From assembly GCF_000215105.1 (NCBI RefSeq), contig NC_015588.1, positions 1,550,001 to 1,614,000 of the forward strand: DNA of 64,000 nucleotides. The letters are read 5' to 3'. The translations under genes and the position numbers were made by a program. The first letter of the stretch is position 1. Every line of letters begins with the position of its first letter. The notes below the pieces were generated by a model that had not been told where the DNA came from, searched no databases, and worked only from the letters and a program-made list of their open reading frames with translations. This document shows, one piece after another, positions 1-8,815 of this stretch. Source of the stretch: Isoptericola variabilis 225 (lineage in GTDB: Bacteria > Actinomycetota > Actinomycetes > Actinomycetales > Cellulomonadaceae).

Positions 1-99
1 GAAGCACTCGTGGGCCAGGGCCCCCGCCGCGGAGGCGAGGACGAGGCCCGCCGACAGGACCACCGCACCGCTCGCGCGTCGCACGTTGCGACCGAACAT
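1..99 (-). CDS. Exported protein, N-terminal fragment (cut by window edge)
   Basis: Only the first 33 codons lie in the window. The reading frame starts at ATG (complement of 97-99) after a purine-rich GAAGGGAGCAGAC ribosome-binding region. The peptide has a positively charged start (RNVRR), a hydrophobic core rich in Val, Leu and Ala, and an AGALA-type cleavage site followed by HECF, so it looks like a Sec signal peptide. The mature part is outside the window and the function cannot be stated. It is divergent from the AI-2E family gene at 272, with about 170 bp between them. Confidence 0.6.
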   Translation of the reverse strand, partial: MFGRNVRRASGAVVLSAGLVLASAAGALAHECF

Positions 100-271
100 G
101 TCTGCTCCCTTCGGTTGCGCGGCACGCCGTCGTACCGCCTCTCCGAGGGTGCCCCCGGCACCCGTCCGTGTCATCGCGCGCGGGCAGAATTCACCCGGCA
201 CGGTGGCGTCGCCTGCCGGGTCCGCCGGCGTGGGGCACACTGGGCAGACCGGACGAGCAGGAGGTGGGCGT

Positions 272-1432
272 GTGGCCGAGGGCGTGCGCGAGAACGTACC
301 CGCGTGGCTCCGTACCTCCGCCGGCTGGTCGTGGCGGCTCATCGCCGTCGTCGCAGGTGTCGCGCTCGTGTTCTACGCGACCGCCCAGGTCCGCATCGTC
401 TTCGTCGCGGTGTTCCTCGCGCTCGTCCTGACGTCCGTGCTGCGGCCGGTCACCGACTGGTACGCGAAGGTCATGCCGCGCCCGCTCGCGACCGCGCTGG
501 CCCTGCTGTCGGGCGTCCTGCTGTTCGGCGGCCTGCTCACGTACGTCGTCGCGTCCGTCGCGGGCCAGTGGGAGCGCCTGGCGGGCGAGTTCGACACCGG
601 CGTGCGGCAGATCCTCGACGTGCTCGAGGACGGGCCGTTCGGCCTCACCGTGACGCTCGACCAGATCGACGAGTGGGTCGACCAGGGTCGCGCGTGGGTC
701 GCCGACAACGCCGAGGACCTGCTCAGCCAGGCGGCGCAGAGCGCCGGCTCGGTCGTCGAGGGCTTCATGGTCGTCGCGCTCGCGATCTTCCTCACCGTGT
801 TCTTCGTGAACTCCGGCGGGCAGATGTGGCGCTGGTTCCTCGGGCAGCTCCCGCTCGCCCACCGGGCCCGGTGGCACGACGCCGCGGCGGCCGGCTGGTA
901 CACCTTCTCGGGCTTCGCGCGCGGCACGGTGATCATCGCGTTCGCCGACGGCTTCCTCGCGTTCGTGCTGCTGTCGATCCTCGGCGTGCCGCTCGCGGCA
1001 CCCCTGGCCGTGCTCGTGTTCATCGGTGCGTTCATCCCGCTCATCGGCGCGCCCCTGGCGATGATCATCGCGGCCGTCGTCGCGCTCGCGGCGCAGGGCT
1101 TCGTGACCGCGCTGGTCGTGACGATCGGCATCGCGCTCATCGGCCAGCTCGAGGGCCACGTCCTGCAGCCGCTCATCATGGGCAAGCAGGTCTCGCTGCA
1201 CCCCGTCGTCGTGGCGCTGTCGGTGCTGTCGGGCACGGTGCTCGCGGGCATCCTCGGCGCGATCATCGCGGTGCCCCTCGTCGCGGTCGCGTGGACGGTG
1301 TTCTCCACGCTGCGCGGCAACCTGCTCGTGCCCGTCCCGCTAGGCCCGCTCCTGCGGCCGGAGCAGGCCGACCCGCGACGGCCCGACGACGACGACGTCG
1401 TCCGCGCTCCCGAGGAGGAGCAAAAACCCTGA
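272..1432 (+). CDS. AI-2E family transporter (PerM-like permease)
   Basis: A 386-residue polytopic membrane protein of the AI-2E/PerM family (PF01594). About eight hydrophobic segments are visible: two near residues 20-50, one near 70-95, one after the soluble segment at about 165-190, and a dense C-terminal group from about 235 to 370. The family signature is present as FIGAFIPLIGAP and, further on, EGHVLQPLIMGKQVSLHP. The GTG at 272 is chosen because AGGAGG sits about seven bases upstream and the hydrophobic region begins shortly after; the open frame upstream of it codes for unlikely Arg/Pro-rich sequence. The substrate is unknown: family members have been linked to autoinducer export or to Na+/H+ antiport, and nothing nearby decides between them. 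Confidence 0.85.
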   Translation: MAEGVRENVPAWLRTSAGWSWRLIAVVAGVALVFYATAQVRIVFVAVFLALVLTSVLRPVTDWYAKVMPRPLATALALLSGVLLFGGLLTYVVASVAGQWERLAGEFDTGVRQILDVLEDGPFGLTVTLDQIDEWVDQGRAWVADNAEDLLSQAAQSAGSVVEGFMVVALAIFLTVFFVNSGGQMWRWFLGQLPLAHRARWHDAAAAGWYTFSGFARGTVIIAFADGFLAFVLLSILGVPLAAPLAVLVFIGAFIPLIGAPLAMIIAAVVALAAQGFVTALVVTIGIALIGQLEGHVLQPLIMGKQVSLHPVVVALSVLSGTVLAGILGAIIAVPLVAVAWTVFSTLRGNLLVPVPLGPLLRPEQADPRRPDDDDVVRAPEEEQKP

Positions 1433-1465
1433 GGCGGCCGTGCCGCGCATGACACGATGCGCGGT

Positions 1466-2062
1466 ATGGAGCCCTTCGTCCTCGCCACCGACCGAGTCCG
1501 TCTGTCCGTCCCGACGGAGCGCGACGTCGACGTCGTCGCCGAGATCTGCACCGACCCGGCGATCGCGGAGTGGACGACCGTCCCGTCGCCCTACACGCGG
1601 GCCGACGCCGAGGGCTTCGTCACCGGCATGGTCGTCGACGGCTGGGCGACCGGGACGAGCTTCACCTGGGCCGTCCGCGACCCCGGGGACACGGACGGCC
1701 CGGTGCTCGGCATGGTCGGCATGACGTGCGAGGGCGCCGAGGGCGTCGAGCGTGTCGGCGAGCTCGGCTACTGGGCCGCGCCCGCCGCGCGCGGCCGGGG
1801 GCTGACGACCGAGGCGGCCCGGCTCGTCGTCGACTGGGCGCTCGACCCCGAGGGGCTCGGCCTCGTCCGCGCGCACTGGTCGGCGTACGTCGGCAACTGG
1901 GCCTCGCGGCGCGTGGCCTGGAAGCTCGGCTTCCGGTTCGAGGGCACGCTGCGGCGCTGGGCGCTCCAGCGCGGCGCGCGCCGCGACGCGTGGGTGGGCT
2001 CGCTGCTGCCGGAGGACCCACGCGAGCCGTCCGAGCCGTGGCCGGCCGCGGCGGCCGGCTGA
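1466..2062 (+). CDS. GNAT family N-acetyltransferase (RimJ/RimL type)
   Basis: A 198-residue acetyltransferase of the GNAT RimJ/RimL type (Acetyltransf_3), expected to transfer acetyl from acetyl-CoA to a protein N-terminus or small amine. Visible motifs: an N-terminal RVRLSVPTERDVD, the core strand GELGYWAAPAARGRGL with the Q/RxxGxG/A-type CoA loop, and the C-terminal NWASRRVAWKLGFRFEGTLR typical of RimJ-like enzymes. An ATG at 1457 is in frame, but 1466 sits seven bases after CACGAT, a -10-like hexamer, so a leaderless start at 1466 is preferred. The gene ends exactly where a decayed ABC-F ATPase remnant begins. The true substrate is not evident. Confidence 0.85.
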   Translation: MEPFVLATDRVRLSVPTERDVDVVAEICTDPAIAEWTTVPSPYTRADAEGFVTGMVVDGWATGTSFTWAVRDPGDTDGPVLGMVGMTCEGAEGVERVGELGYWAAPAARGRGLTTEAARLVVDWALDPEGLGLVRAHWSAYVGNWASRRVAWKLGFRFEGTLRRWALQRGARRDAWVGSLLPEDPREPSEPWPAAAAG

Positions 2063-2653
2063 GAAAAAGGCCTTGCCGCCGCGCGACGACGACCGCATCG
2101 TGGTCGACCTGCCCGACCCGGACGTGCCCGCGGGACGCCGGCTCGCCGCGCTGCGCTGTGCCGACGGCCGGGAGATCGTCCTCGATCCGCTGGCGTCGCT
2201 CGCGCCGGAGCACCTGCTCGGCGTGCGGGCGCGGGAGAACACCGCCTCGACGTGCTCGACGACCGCGCGACCGTCCTCGAGGCCGTCCGAGCGGGCGCAC
2301 CGCACGTGCCGCCGGCCGAGCTGCGCGACCGTCTCGCCCGCTTCCGCGTGCGCGGAGACCAGGTCGACCGCCGGGTGGCCACGCTGTCGGGCGGGGAGCG
2401 GTTCCGCGTCACCCTCGCCCGGCTCCTGCTGGCCGACCCGCCGGCCCGGCTGCTCGTGCTCGACGAGCCGACGAACAGCCTCGACGTCGCCAGCGTCGAC
2501 CGGCTCGTCGAGGCCCTCGGCGCCTACCGCGGCGGCCTGCTCGTGGTGAGCCACGACCGGGCGTTCCTCGACCGGCTCGGGATCGACGTCGAGCTGCGGC
2601 TGGCCGAGCCGGGGCGGCTCGAGCGCGTCGATGCGGTTGGATGGGCCCCATGA
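2061..2653 (+). pseudogene. Remnant of an ABC-F type ATPase (C-terminal half, Walker A lost, frameshifted)
   Basis: Two reading frames together spell the second half of an ABC-F ATPase. The frame through 2073 reads EKALPPRDDDRIVVDLPDPD then VPAGRRLAAL, which is the linker and first strands of the second ABC domain. The frame then breaks near 2230-2245 and continues in another frame as HRLDVLDDRATVLEAVRAG, with signature LSGGERFRVTLARLLL, Walker B LLVLDEPTNSLD and H-loop VVSHDRAF. The segment that should carry Walker A (GxxGxGKT) is missing, and no first ABC domain exists upstream because the acetyltransferase gene occupies that space. This is a truncated, internally deleted, frameshifted gene and is not expected to be functional. 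Its substrate or antibiotic specificity cannot be inferred. Confidence 0.75.
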
Positions 2654-4740
2654 CCCTCGACGCCAGCAACCCGTTCGCCGCACCGTCCTCCCTGCCGTAC
2701 GAGCTCCCGGACTACGCCGCGATCCGCGAGGAGCACTACGAGCCGGCCGTCCGGGCCGGCATGGCCGAGCAGCGGCGCGAGGTCGAGGCGATCGCCACGG
2801 ACCCCGAGCCCCCGACGGTCGAGAACACGCTCGACGCGCTCGAGCGCTCGGGCCGGCTGCTGAGCCGGGCGCTGCACGCGTTCTTCAACCAGGTCAGCGC
2901 CGACGCGACGCCGGGGCTGGAGGACGTCTACGAGCGCCTGTCGCCCGAGCTCGCCGCGCACCGCGACGCGATCTACATGGACGCGCGGCTCCACGCGCGC
3001 GTCCGCGCGCTCGCGGACGCCGCCGAGGCGGGCGAGCTCTCGCTCGAGCCCGACACCGCGTGGCTGCTGCGCACGCTGCTCAAGGACTTCCGCCGCGCCG
3101 GCGTCGGGCTCGACGCCGACCGCCAGGCCGAGCTGCGCCGGCTCAACGGCCGGATCACCGAGCTCGAGGCGGTCTTCGGGCGCAAGCTGCTCGCGGGGGA
3201 GAAGGCGTCGGCCGTGCTCGTGACCGACGTCGCCGAGCTCGAGGGCCTGCCCGAGGACGCGATCGCCGCCGCGGCGGCGTCGGCCGCCGAGCGCGGGCAC
3301 GAGGGCGCCTGGCTCCTCGACCTGCAGCTGCCGACGCAGCAGGACGTCGTCGGCTCGCTGGCCCGCCGGGACGTCCGGGAGCGCGTCCAGCGCGCGAGCG
3401 AGTCGCGCGGCACCCACGGCGACGAGAACGACACCCGGGCGACGCTGCTCGAGATCGCGCGGCTGCGCGCGGAGCGGGCGCGCCTGCTGGGCTACGAGCA
3501 CCACGCCGCGTACGTGGCCGAGGACGCCACGGCGGGCACCACCGAGGCGGTCAACGCGATGCTGGCGCGGCTCGCGCCCGCCGCCGTCGCGAACGCCCGC
3601 GCCGAGGGAGCCGAGCTCGAGGCGCTGCTGCGCCGGACCGTGCCCGACGCCGAGCTGCGGGCGTCCGACTGGGCCCACCTGTCCGAGGCGGTCCGCAAGG
3701 AGCGGTACGCGCTCGACGACGCGCTGCTGCGCCCGTACCTCGAGCTCGAGCGCGTCGTGCGTGACGGCGTCTTCGAGGCCGCGCACCGGCTGTACGGGCT
3801 GTCGTTCGCCGAGCGGACCGACCTCGTCGGCTACCACCCCGACGTCCGGGTCTTCGAGGTCTTCGACTCGCCGGAGCCGGGCGAGCCCGACCAGGGCCTC
3901 GGCCTGTTCCTCGCCGACTGGTACACGCGACCGTCCAAGCGCGGCGGGGCGTGGATGAACAACCTCGTCGACCAGAACCGCCTGCTCGGGCAGCGGCCGG
4001 TGGTGGTGAACAACCTCAACATCGTCAAGCCGCCGGCCGGCGAGCCGACCCTGCTGCTGTGGGACCAGGTCATCACGCTGTTCCACGAGTTCGGGCACGC
4101 CCTGCACGGCCTGCTCTCCGACGTGCGGTACCCGTCGCAGTCGGGCACCGCGGTGCCGCGCGACTTCGTCGAGTACCCGTCGCAGGTCAACGAGATGTGG
4201 GCGTGGGACCCCGAGATCCTGCGCTCGTACGCCGTCCACCACGTCACGGGCGAGCCGATGCCGACCGAGTGGATCGACACGATGCTCGCCTCGCGGCAGT
4301 TCAACGAGGGCTTCTCGACGACCGAGTACCTGGCGGCCGCGCTGCTCGACCAGGCCTGGCACCAGCTCGCACCCGAGGACGTCCCGACGTCGGTCGACGA
4401 CGTCCTCGCCTTCGAGGCCAAGGCGCTCGCCGAGGCGGGGGTCGACTACGCGCCCGTGCCGCCGCGCTACCGCACCACGTACTTCAACCACGTCTGGGGC
4501 TCCGGCTACTCGGCCGGGTACTACTCGTACATCTGGTCCGAGGTGCTCGACGCCGACACCGTCGAGTGGTACCGCGAGAACGGCGGCCTCACGCGCGCCA
4601 ACGGCGAGACGTTCCGGCGTCGGCTGCTCGCCCGCGGCGGGTCGCAGGACCCGCTGGACTCGTTCCGCGACCTGCGCGGCCGGGACGCCGACATCGCGCC
4701 GCTCCTGGCGCGTCGCGGCCTGGGTACGGTGGGGGCGTGA
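2650..4740 (+). CDS. M3 family metallopeptidase (peptidyl-dipeptidase Dcp / oligopeptidase type)
   Basis: A 696-residue cytosolic zinc peptidase of family M3 (PF01432). The zinc motif HEFGH is at residues 479-483, and the third ligand is Glu508 in DFVEYPSQ, 29 residues after His479, the same spacing as in Escherichia coli Dcp. The C-terminal catalytic loop with NHVWGSGYSAGYYSYIW (His and Tyr residues for transition-state binding) is intact. Length matches the family. An in-frame ATG at 2641 is possible but adds only MGP; 2650 is preferred. The 3' end overlaps the M20 peptidase start by four bases (GTGA), so the two peptidases are probably co-translated and may act in sequence on oligopeptides. 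Confidence 0.92.
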   Translation: MTLDASNPFAAPSSLPYELPDYAAIREEHYEPAVRAGMAEQRREVEAIATDPEPPTVENTLDALERSGRLLSRALHAFFNQVSADATPGLEDVYERLSPELAAHRDAIYMDARLHARVRALADAAEAGELSLEPDTAWLLRTLLKDFRRAGVGLDADRQAELRRLNGRITELEAVFGRKLLAGEKASAVLVTDVAELEGLPEDAIAAAAASAAERGHEGAWLLDLQLPTQQDVVGSLARRDVRERVQRASESRGTHGDENDTRATLLEIARLRAERARLLGYEHHAAYVAEDATAGTTEAVNAMLARLAPAAVANARAEGAELEALLRRTVPDAELRASDWAHLSEAVRKERYALDDALLRPYLELERVVRDGVFEAAHRLYGLSFAERTDLVGYHPDVRVFEVFDSPEPGEPDQGLGLFLADWYTRPSKRGGAWMNNLVDQNRLLGQRPVVVNNLNIVKPPAGEPTLLLWDQVITLFHEFGHALHGLLSDVRYPSQSGTAVPRDFVEYPSQVNEMWAWDPEILRSYAVHHVTGEPMPTEWIDTMLASRQFNEGFSTTEYLAAALLDQAWHQLAPEDVPTSVDDVLAFEAKALAEAGVDYAPVPPRYRTTYFNHVWGSGYSAGYYSYIWSEVLDADTVEWYRENGGLTRANGETFRRRLLARGGSQDPLDSFRDLRGRDADIAPLLARRGLGTVGA

Positions 4741-6074
4741 CCACCACCGACGACGCCGCCCGCCCGTTCCCGACCGCCGAGGACGAGGTGGTCGGCATCT
4801 GCCAGGACCTCCTGCGGATCGACACGTCGAACTTCGGCGGGAACGACGGCCCGGGTGAGCGCAAGGCGGCCGAGTACGTCGCCGAGCTCCTTGCCGAGGT
4901 CGGGCTCGAACCCGTGCTCTTCGAGTCGGAGCCGGGCCGCGCGTCGGTCGTCACGCGCCTCGAGGGGACGGACCCGTCGCGGCCCGCGCTCGTGCTCCAC
5001 GGCCACCTCGACGTGGTGCCCGCCGCCGCGGCGGACTGGTCGGTCGACCCGTTCTCGGGCGAGGAGATCGACGGCCTCCTCTGGGGGCGCGGCGCCGTCG
5101 ACATGAAGGACATGGACGCGATGATCCTCGCCGTCGTGCGCCAGATGGTGCGCGAGGGGCGCCGGCCCGCGCGGGACGTCGTCGTGGCGATGTTCGCCGA
5201 CGAGGAGGCGGGCGGCGCGTACGGGGCCGGCTGGGCCGTGCGGAACCGGCCCGAGCTGTTCGAGGGCGCGACCGAGGCGATCAGCGAGGTCGGCGGGTTC
5301 TCGGTCGAGATCGGCGGACGGCGGGCCTACCTGCTGCAGACCGCGGAGAAGGGCCTCGCGTGGCTGCGGCTCGTGGCCCAGGGCCGCGCGGGGCACGGGT
5401 CGCAGGTCAACGCCGACAACGCGGTGGTGCAGCTCGCCGCCGCGGTCGCGCGCATCGGGCAGCACGCCTGGCCGTACACGCTCACGCCGACCGTGGACCG
5501 GCTCCTGCGCGGCGTCGCCGACCTCACCGGTCTCCCGTTCGACCCCGAGGACCCGGCGAGCGTCGACGCCCTCGTGGCGGCGCTCGGTCCGGTCGCGAAC
5601 TTCGTCGGCGCCACGGTGCGCCACACGTCGAACCCGACGCAGCTCGACGCCGGCTACAAGGCGAACGTCATCCCCGGCCGGGCCGAGGCCACGGTCGACG
5701 TGCGCCTCCTGCCCGGGCACGAGGAGGACGGCATGGCGACGCTGCGCGAGCTCGCGGGGCCCGACGTGCGCGTCGAGCCGATCCACCAGGACATCGCGCT
5801 CGAGGTGCCCTTCGAGGGCGACCTGGTGGACGCGATGGTCGCCGCGCTCCACGCCGAGGACCCGGGCGCCACCGTGCTGCCGTACACGCTCTCCGGCGGG
5901 ACCGACAACAAGTCGCTCGCGCGGCTCGGCATCACGGGCTACGGCTTCGCGCCGCTGCGCCTGCCGGGCGACCTCGACTTCGCGGGCATGTTCCACGGCG
6001 TGGACGAGCGGGTGCCGACCGACGCCCTGCGGTTCGGCACGCGCGTCCTGGACCGGCTGCTCGCGACCTGCTGA
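4737..6074 (+). CDS. M20 family metallopeptidase (dipeptidase/carboxypeptidase type)
   Basis: A 445-residue M20/M25/M40 peptidase (PF01546 plus dimerisation domain PF07687). The first metal-binding motif HGHLDVVP places His90 and Asp92; the bridging Asp is Asp122 in GRGAVDMKD; the catalytic and metal Glu pair is in FADEEAGG. The lid/dimerisation domain follows with RAGHGSQV, and the last metal His is in MFHGVDERV. It starts at GTG 4737, overlapping the stop of the M3 peptidase, which supports a two-gene peptide-degradation operon. Proteins of this type hydrolyse dipeptides or N-acyl amino acids; the exact substrate is not readable from sequence. Confidence 0.9.
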   Translation: MTTTDDAARPFPTAEDEVVGICQDLLRIDTSNFGGNDGPGERKAAEYVAELLAEVGLEPVLFESEPGRASVVTRLEGTDPSRPALVLHGHLDVVPAAAADWSVDPFSGEEIDGLLWGRGAVDMKDMDAMILAVVRQMVREGRRPARDVVVAMFADEEAGGAYGAGWAVRNRPELFEGATEAISEVGGFSVEIGGRRAYLLQTAEKGLAWLRLVAQGRAGHGSQVNADNAVVQLAAAVARIGQHAWPYTLTPTVDRLLRGVADLTGLPFDPEDPASVDALVAALGPVANFVGATVRHTSNPTQLDAGYKANVIPGRAEATVDVRLLPGHEEDGMATLRELAGPDVRVEPIHQDIALEVPFEGDLVDAMVAALHAEDPGATVLPYTLSGGTDNKSLARLGITGYGFAPLRLPGDLDFAGMFHGVDERVPTDALRFGTRVLDRLLATC

Positions 6075-6077
6075 CGG

Positions 6078-6112
6078 GTCCGGAGCCACCGCCGACGCGC
6101 GAGGGCTCGGAC
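6078..6112 (+). terminator. Candidate hairpin after the peptidase operon
   Basis: GTCCGGAGCC (6078-6087) can pair with GGCTCGGAC (6104-6112) with one bulged G and a 16-nt loop, four bases after the M20 stop. There is no T-tract, so it may end transcription poorly or act only as a 3' stabiliser. Confidence 0.4.
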
Positions 6113-6155
6113 GGGCGCCCATGATGGGGCGTTCCCCGTTCAGGAGGTCCGTGTC

Positions 6156-6361
6156 ATGGCGAGCCGAGCAGCTCGCCAACGACGACGTCGCCGCGCGCCT
6201 GCACCTGCGCGACGCCGCCGTCATCGTCCGCGGGTTCTCCCGCTCGAACATCCGGCTCGAGGTCGAGCGCGCGGTCGAGGAGCAGGACAAGCTGCGTGCC
6301 GTCGTCGAGCGGGCCGTCGCGGAGGCCGAGCGGGGGGCTGCTCGACGACGCGGCGCCCTAG
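6156..6361 (+). pseudogene. Small helical (coiled-coil) protein, apparently frameshifted
   Basis: A perfect AGGAGG lies eight bases before ATG 6156. The plausible protein is in the adjacent frame from about 6166: [18 protein letters not shown], then FSRSNIRLEVERAVEEQDK and ERAVAEAERG, a charged, helical, heptad-like sequence. To join the ATG to that frame one base must be lost near 6162-6165. To end at the TAG of 6359-6361, which forms a CTAG shared with the stop of the opposing kinase gene, the G6 run at 6332-6337 must be read as five G. With the bases as given the frame runs on antisense through the kinase gene. This is either a recently broken gene or two single-base sequence errors. The protein family is not recognised. 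Confidence 0.5.
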
Positions 6362-7125
6362 GCGGCGAGCCCGGCGAGGAGGCGGCGCGTCTGCCCGACG
6401 TAGCCGCCGCCGAACAGGACCGCGTGCACCGCGAGCGGGTACAGCTGGTGCAGGCCGACCCGCTCGCGCCAGCCGGGCGCGAGCGGGTGCACGTCGCCGT
6501 ACCCCGCGAGGATCTCGTCGAGGTGCGGGGCGCCGAACAGCAAGAGCATCGCGAGGTCGGTCTCGCGGTGGCCGCCGTGCGCGGCCGGGTCGATGAGCAC
6601 CGCCTCGGGGCACCACAGCACGTTGCCCGACCACAGGTCGCCGTGCACCCGCGCGGGCGGCTCGTCCGCCGCGTCGCCCGCGAGCCGCGGGAGCCGCGCG
6701 CACACCGCCTCGACGAGCGCGGCGTCGTCGGCGGTCAGCATCCCGCGCTCGCGGCCCTGCTCGACGACGGGCCGCAGCCGCGCCTCGGCGTAGAACGTCG
6801 GCCAGTCGTCCCACGCTCCGGCGACCATCGGCAGCGGGTCGTCGAGAGGGCCGAAGAACCCGGCGTCCGCGCCGGGCGGGAGCGCGCCGAACGCCGGGGC
6901 GCCGGCGTCGTGCAGGACGGCGAGCGCGCGCCCGAACGCGCGTGCGTCCGCGGAGGTGGGGCGTGCCGTGGAGAGGCGCTCCAGGTCGAGGTGCGAGGGT
7001 CCGACGTCGAGCACCCGCGCGACGCGCGGCCCGCCCGGTACCTCGAGCCAGCGCAGTCCCGCGGCCTCGGTGGCGAAGTAGCCCGGGGGTGCGCCGACGC
7101 GGCTCTTGCAGTGCACCGTCGTCAC
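6358..7125 (-). CDS. Fructosamine kinase family protein
   Basis: A 255-residue protein of the fructosamine/ketosamine-3-kinase family (PF03881), which share the aminoglycoside-phosphotransferase fold and phosphorylate sugar amines on glycated proteins or small molecules. The catalytic loop ARVHGDLWSGNVLW and the metal-binding LIDPAAHGGHRETDLAM are clear, as is the family segment GWRERVGLHQLYPL. It begins with GTG ten bases after the DUF5703 gene stop, so the two are one operon. It ends in a CTAG tetranucleotide shared with the stop of the broken small gene on the other strand. A role in deglycation repair is the family expectation, not proven here. Confidence 0.85.
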   Translation of the reverse strand: MTTVHCKSRVGAPPGYFATEAAGLRWLEVPGGPRVARVLDVGPSHLDLERLSTARPTSADARAFGRALAVLHDAGAPAFGALPPGADAGFFGPLDDPLPMVAGAWDDWPTFYAEARLRPVVEQGRERGMLTADDAALVEAVCARLPRLAGDAADEPPARVHGDLWSGNVLWCPEAVLIDPAAHGGHRETDLAMLLLFGAPHLDEILAGYGDVHPLAPGWRERVGLHQLYPLAVHAVLFGGGYVGQTRRLLAGLAA

Positions 7126-7135
7126 GCCGGCGCCC

Positions 7136-7375
7136 TCAGAGCGTCGGCGTCACCTTGATGATCTTGCGGCGCAGCCAGACCTTCCGCTCGCCGCCCATGT
7201 ACAGCCGCGTGCGGGCCAGCTCCCACCGGCCGTACTCGGCCTCCTCGGTGAGCATGCGCCGCGCGTCCGGGACGCTCGTGTGCCGGTCGATGGTCAGCAC
7301 GCGGTACTCGTACTGGCCGTGCTTGCGCCACGCGGAGGTGGCGTCGCGGGTGCCCGCCGGGGAGCTGGCTGCCAT
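7136..7375 (-). CDS. DUF5703 family protein
   Basis: A 79-residue basic protein. The core QYEYRVLTIDRHTSVPDARR and the following EEAEYGRWELARTRLYMGG, ending in a Lys/Arg-rich segment KVWLRRKIIK, match the actinobacterial DUF5703 family. The start at 7375 is fixed by GGGAGGA about six bases upstream. It is the first gene of a two-gene operon with the fructosamine-kinase-like gene. No function is known for the family and no catalytic residues stand out. Confidence 0.8.
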   Translation of the reverse strand: MAASSPAGTRDATSAWRKHGQYEYRVLTIDRHTSVPDARRMLTEEAEYGRWELARTRLYMGGERKVWLRRKIIKVTPTL

Positions 7376-7438
7376 CCGTCGTCCTCCCGAAGTCGTCGGC
7401 TCCTGCCGTTCGTCTGCCCATTGTGCCCCTGGTGGCGC

Positions 7439-7444
7439 TACGGT
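7439..7444 (+). promoter_or_regulatory. -10 box of the acidic-tail gene
   Basis: TACGGT lies six bases before ATG 7451. No Shine-Dalgarno is present, so the transcript is probably leaderless. Confidence 0.5.
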
Positions 7445-7450
7445 CAGAGC

Positions 7451-7768
<318 letters not shown>

Positions 7769-7775
7769 TACCGCG

Positions 7776-8744
7776 CTACCACCGCTCGGGGTACCCCACG
7801 TCGACGGCGGACACGTCGTCGAGCGCGGCGTGCACCTCGTCCGGCAGGCCGAGGTCGGCCGCCGCGAGCGACGTGCGCAGTTGCGCCGGGGTCCGCGCGC
7901 CCACGATCGCCGCCGCGACCGTCTCGCGCGCGAGCAGCCACGCGAGCGCGACCTCGAGCGGCGCCCGGCCGAGCCCCTCGGCCGCGATCGCGAGCGCTTC
8001 CACGACCGCCGACGACGCGTCGTCGAGGTACGGGTCGACGAACGCCGCCAGGTGGGGCGAGGCCGCGCGCGAGTCCGCGGGCAGCGCCCGCCGGTACTTG
8101 CCGGTGAGCACGCCCCGCCCCAGCGGCGACCACGCGAGCAGCCCCATGCCGAGGGCCGCCGCGGCGGGGACGACGTCGCGCTCGACGCCGCGCTGCAGCA
8201 GCGAGTACTCGAGCTCGAGCGCGGCCAGCCCGACGCCGTCGCCCGCCTCGAGCAGCGTCGCCGCGCGCGCGGCCGCCCACGCCGGGTGGTTCGACAGGCC
8301 GACGTAGCGGGCGCGGCCCGACGTCACGGCCAGCCGCAGCGCCGAGACGGTCTCGTCGAGCGGCGTGGCCGGGTCCGGGCACGCGACGAGGAACAGGTCG
8401 ACGTGGTCGGTGCCGAGCCGTGAGAGCGAGGCGTCGAGGTCCGCGAGCAGGCCGCCGCGGGAGGCGTCCGCCGTCGTGCCGTGCGCGCCCGCGCGGACCC
8501 CGCCCTTGGTGCACAGCACCAGCTCGTCGCGGTCGATCTTGCCCGCGAGCAGCTCGCCGATGAGCCGCTCGGCGTCGCCGTCGCCGTAGGTCGCCGCGGT
8601 GTCGACGAGCGTGCCGCCCGCGTCGAGGAAGTCGCGCAGCTGCTCGCCGGCGTCGAGGGCGTCCGTGTCGCGTCCCCACGTCATCGTGCCCAGGCCCAGC
8701 GCGGACACGCGCAAACCCGACCGGCCCACCTGACGACGCTCCAT
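7776..8744 (-). CDS. Aldo/keto reductase
   Basis: A 322-residue NADPH-dependent aldo/keto reductase (PF00248), a TIM-barrel oxidoreductase. The N-terminus [20 protein letters not shown] is typical. The catalytic Asp and Tyr are in [12 protein letters not shown], with Lys in LVLCTKGG, and the barrel strands [12 protein letters not shown] and [11 protein letters not shown] follow. The C-terminal cofactor segment [18 protein letters not shown] is intact. The expected His of the tetrad is replaced or shifted (DLFLVACPD where many members have LYQLHRPD), a difference worth noting for catalysis. The gene is monocistronic, with a -10-like TACCCT seven bases before its ATG. Confidence 0.88.
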   Translation of the reverse strand: MERRQVGRSGLRVSALGLGTMTWGRDTDALDAGEQLRDFLDAGGTLVDTAATYGDGDAERLIGELLAGKIDRDELVLCTKGGVRAGAHGTTADASRGGLLADLDASLSRLGTDHVDLFLVACPDPATPLDETVSALRLAVTSGRARYVGLSNHPAWAAARAATLLEAGDGVGLAALELEYSLLQRGVERDVVPAAAALGMGLLAWSPLGRGVLTGKYRRALPADSRAASPHLAAFVDPYLDDASSAVVEALAIAAEGLGRAPLEVALAWLLARETVAAAIVGARTPAQLRTSLAAADLGLPDEVHAALDDVSAVDVGYPERW

Positions 8745-8751
8745 GCCGGGC

Positions 8752-8757
8752 AGGGTA
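8752..8757 (-). promoter_or_regulatory. -10 box of the aldo/keto reductase gene
   Basis: On the minus strand TACCCT is followed by seven bases and the ATG at 8744, with no Shine-Dalgarno. Confidence 0.5.
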
Positions 8758-8801
8758 CCGGGGCCGGGCGCGTGGCGGGCGGGGCACGCGCCGCCGGGCT
8801 G

Positions 8802-8807
8802 TAGTGT
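8802..8807 (+). promoter_or_regulatory. -10 box of uppP
   Basis: TAGTGT lies eight bases before GTG 8816 with no Shine-Dalgarno, which supports a leaderless start there and not at the GTG of 8804 inside the box. Confidence 0.5.
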
Positions 8808-8815
8808 GGCCGCCC

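Noticed and set aside
6121..7158. A 345-residue gene on the + strand
   Set aside because: Beyond about 6340 it reads antisense through the fructosamine-kinase gene; only the first 70 codons look like protein.
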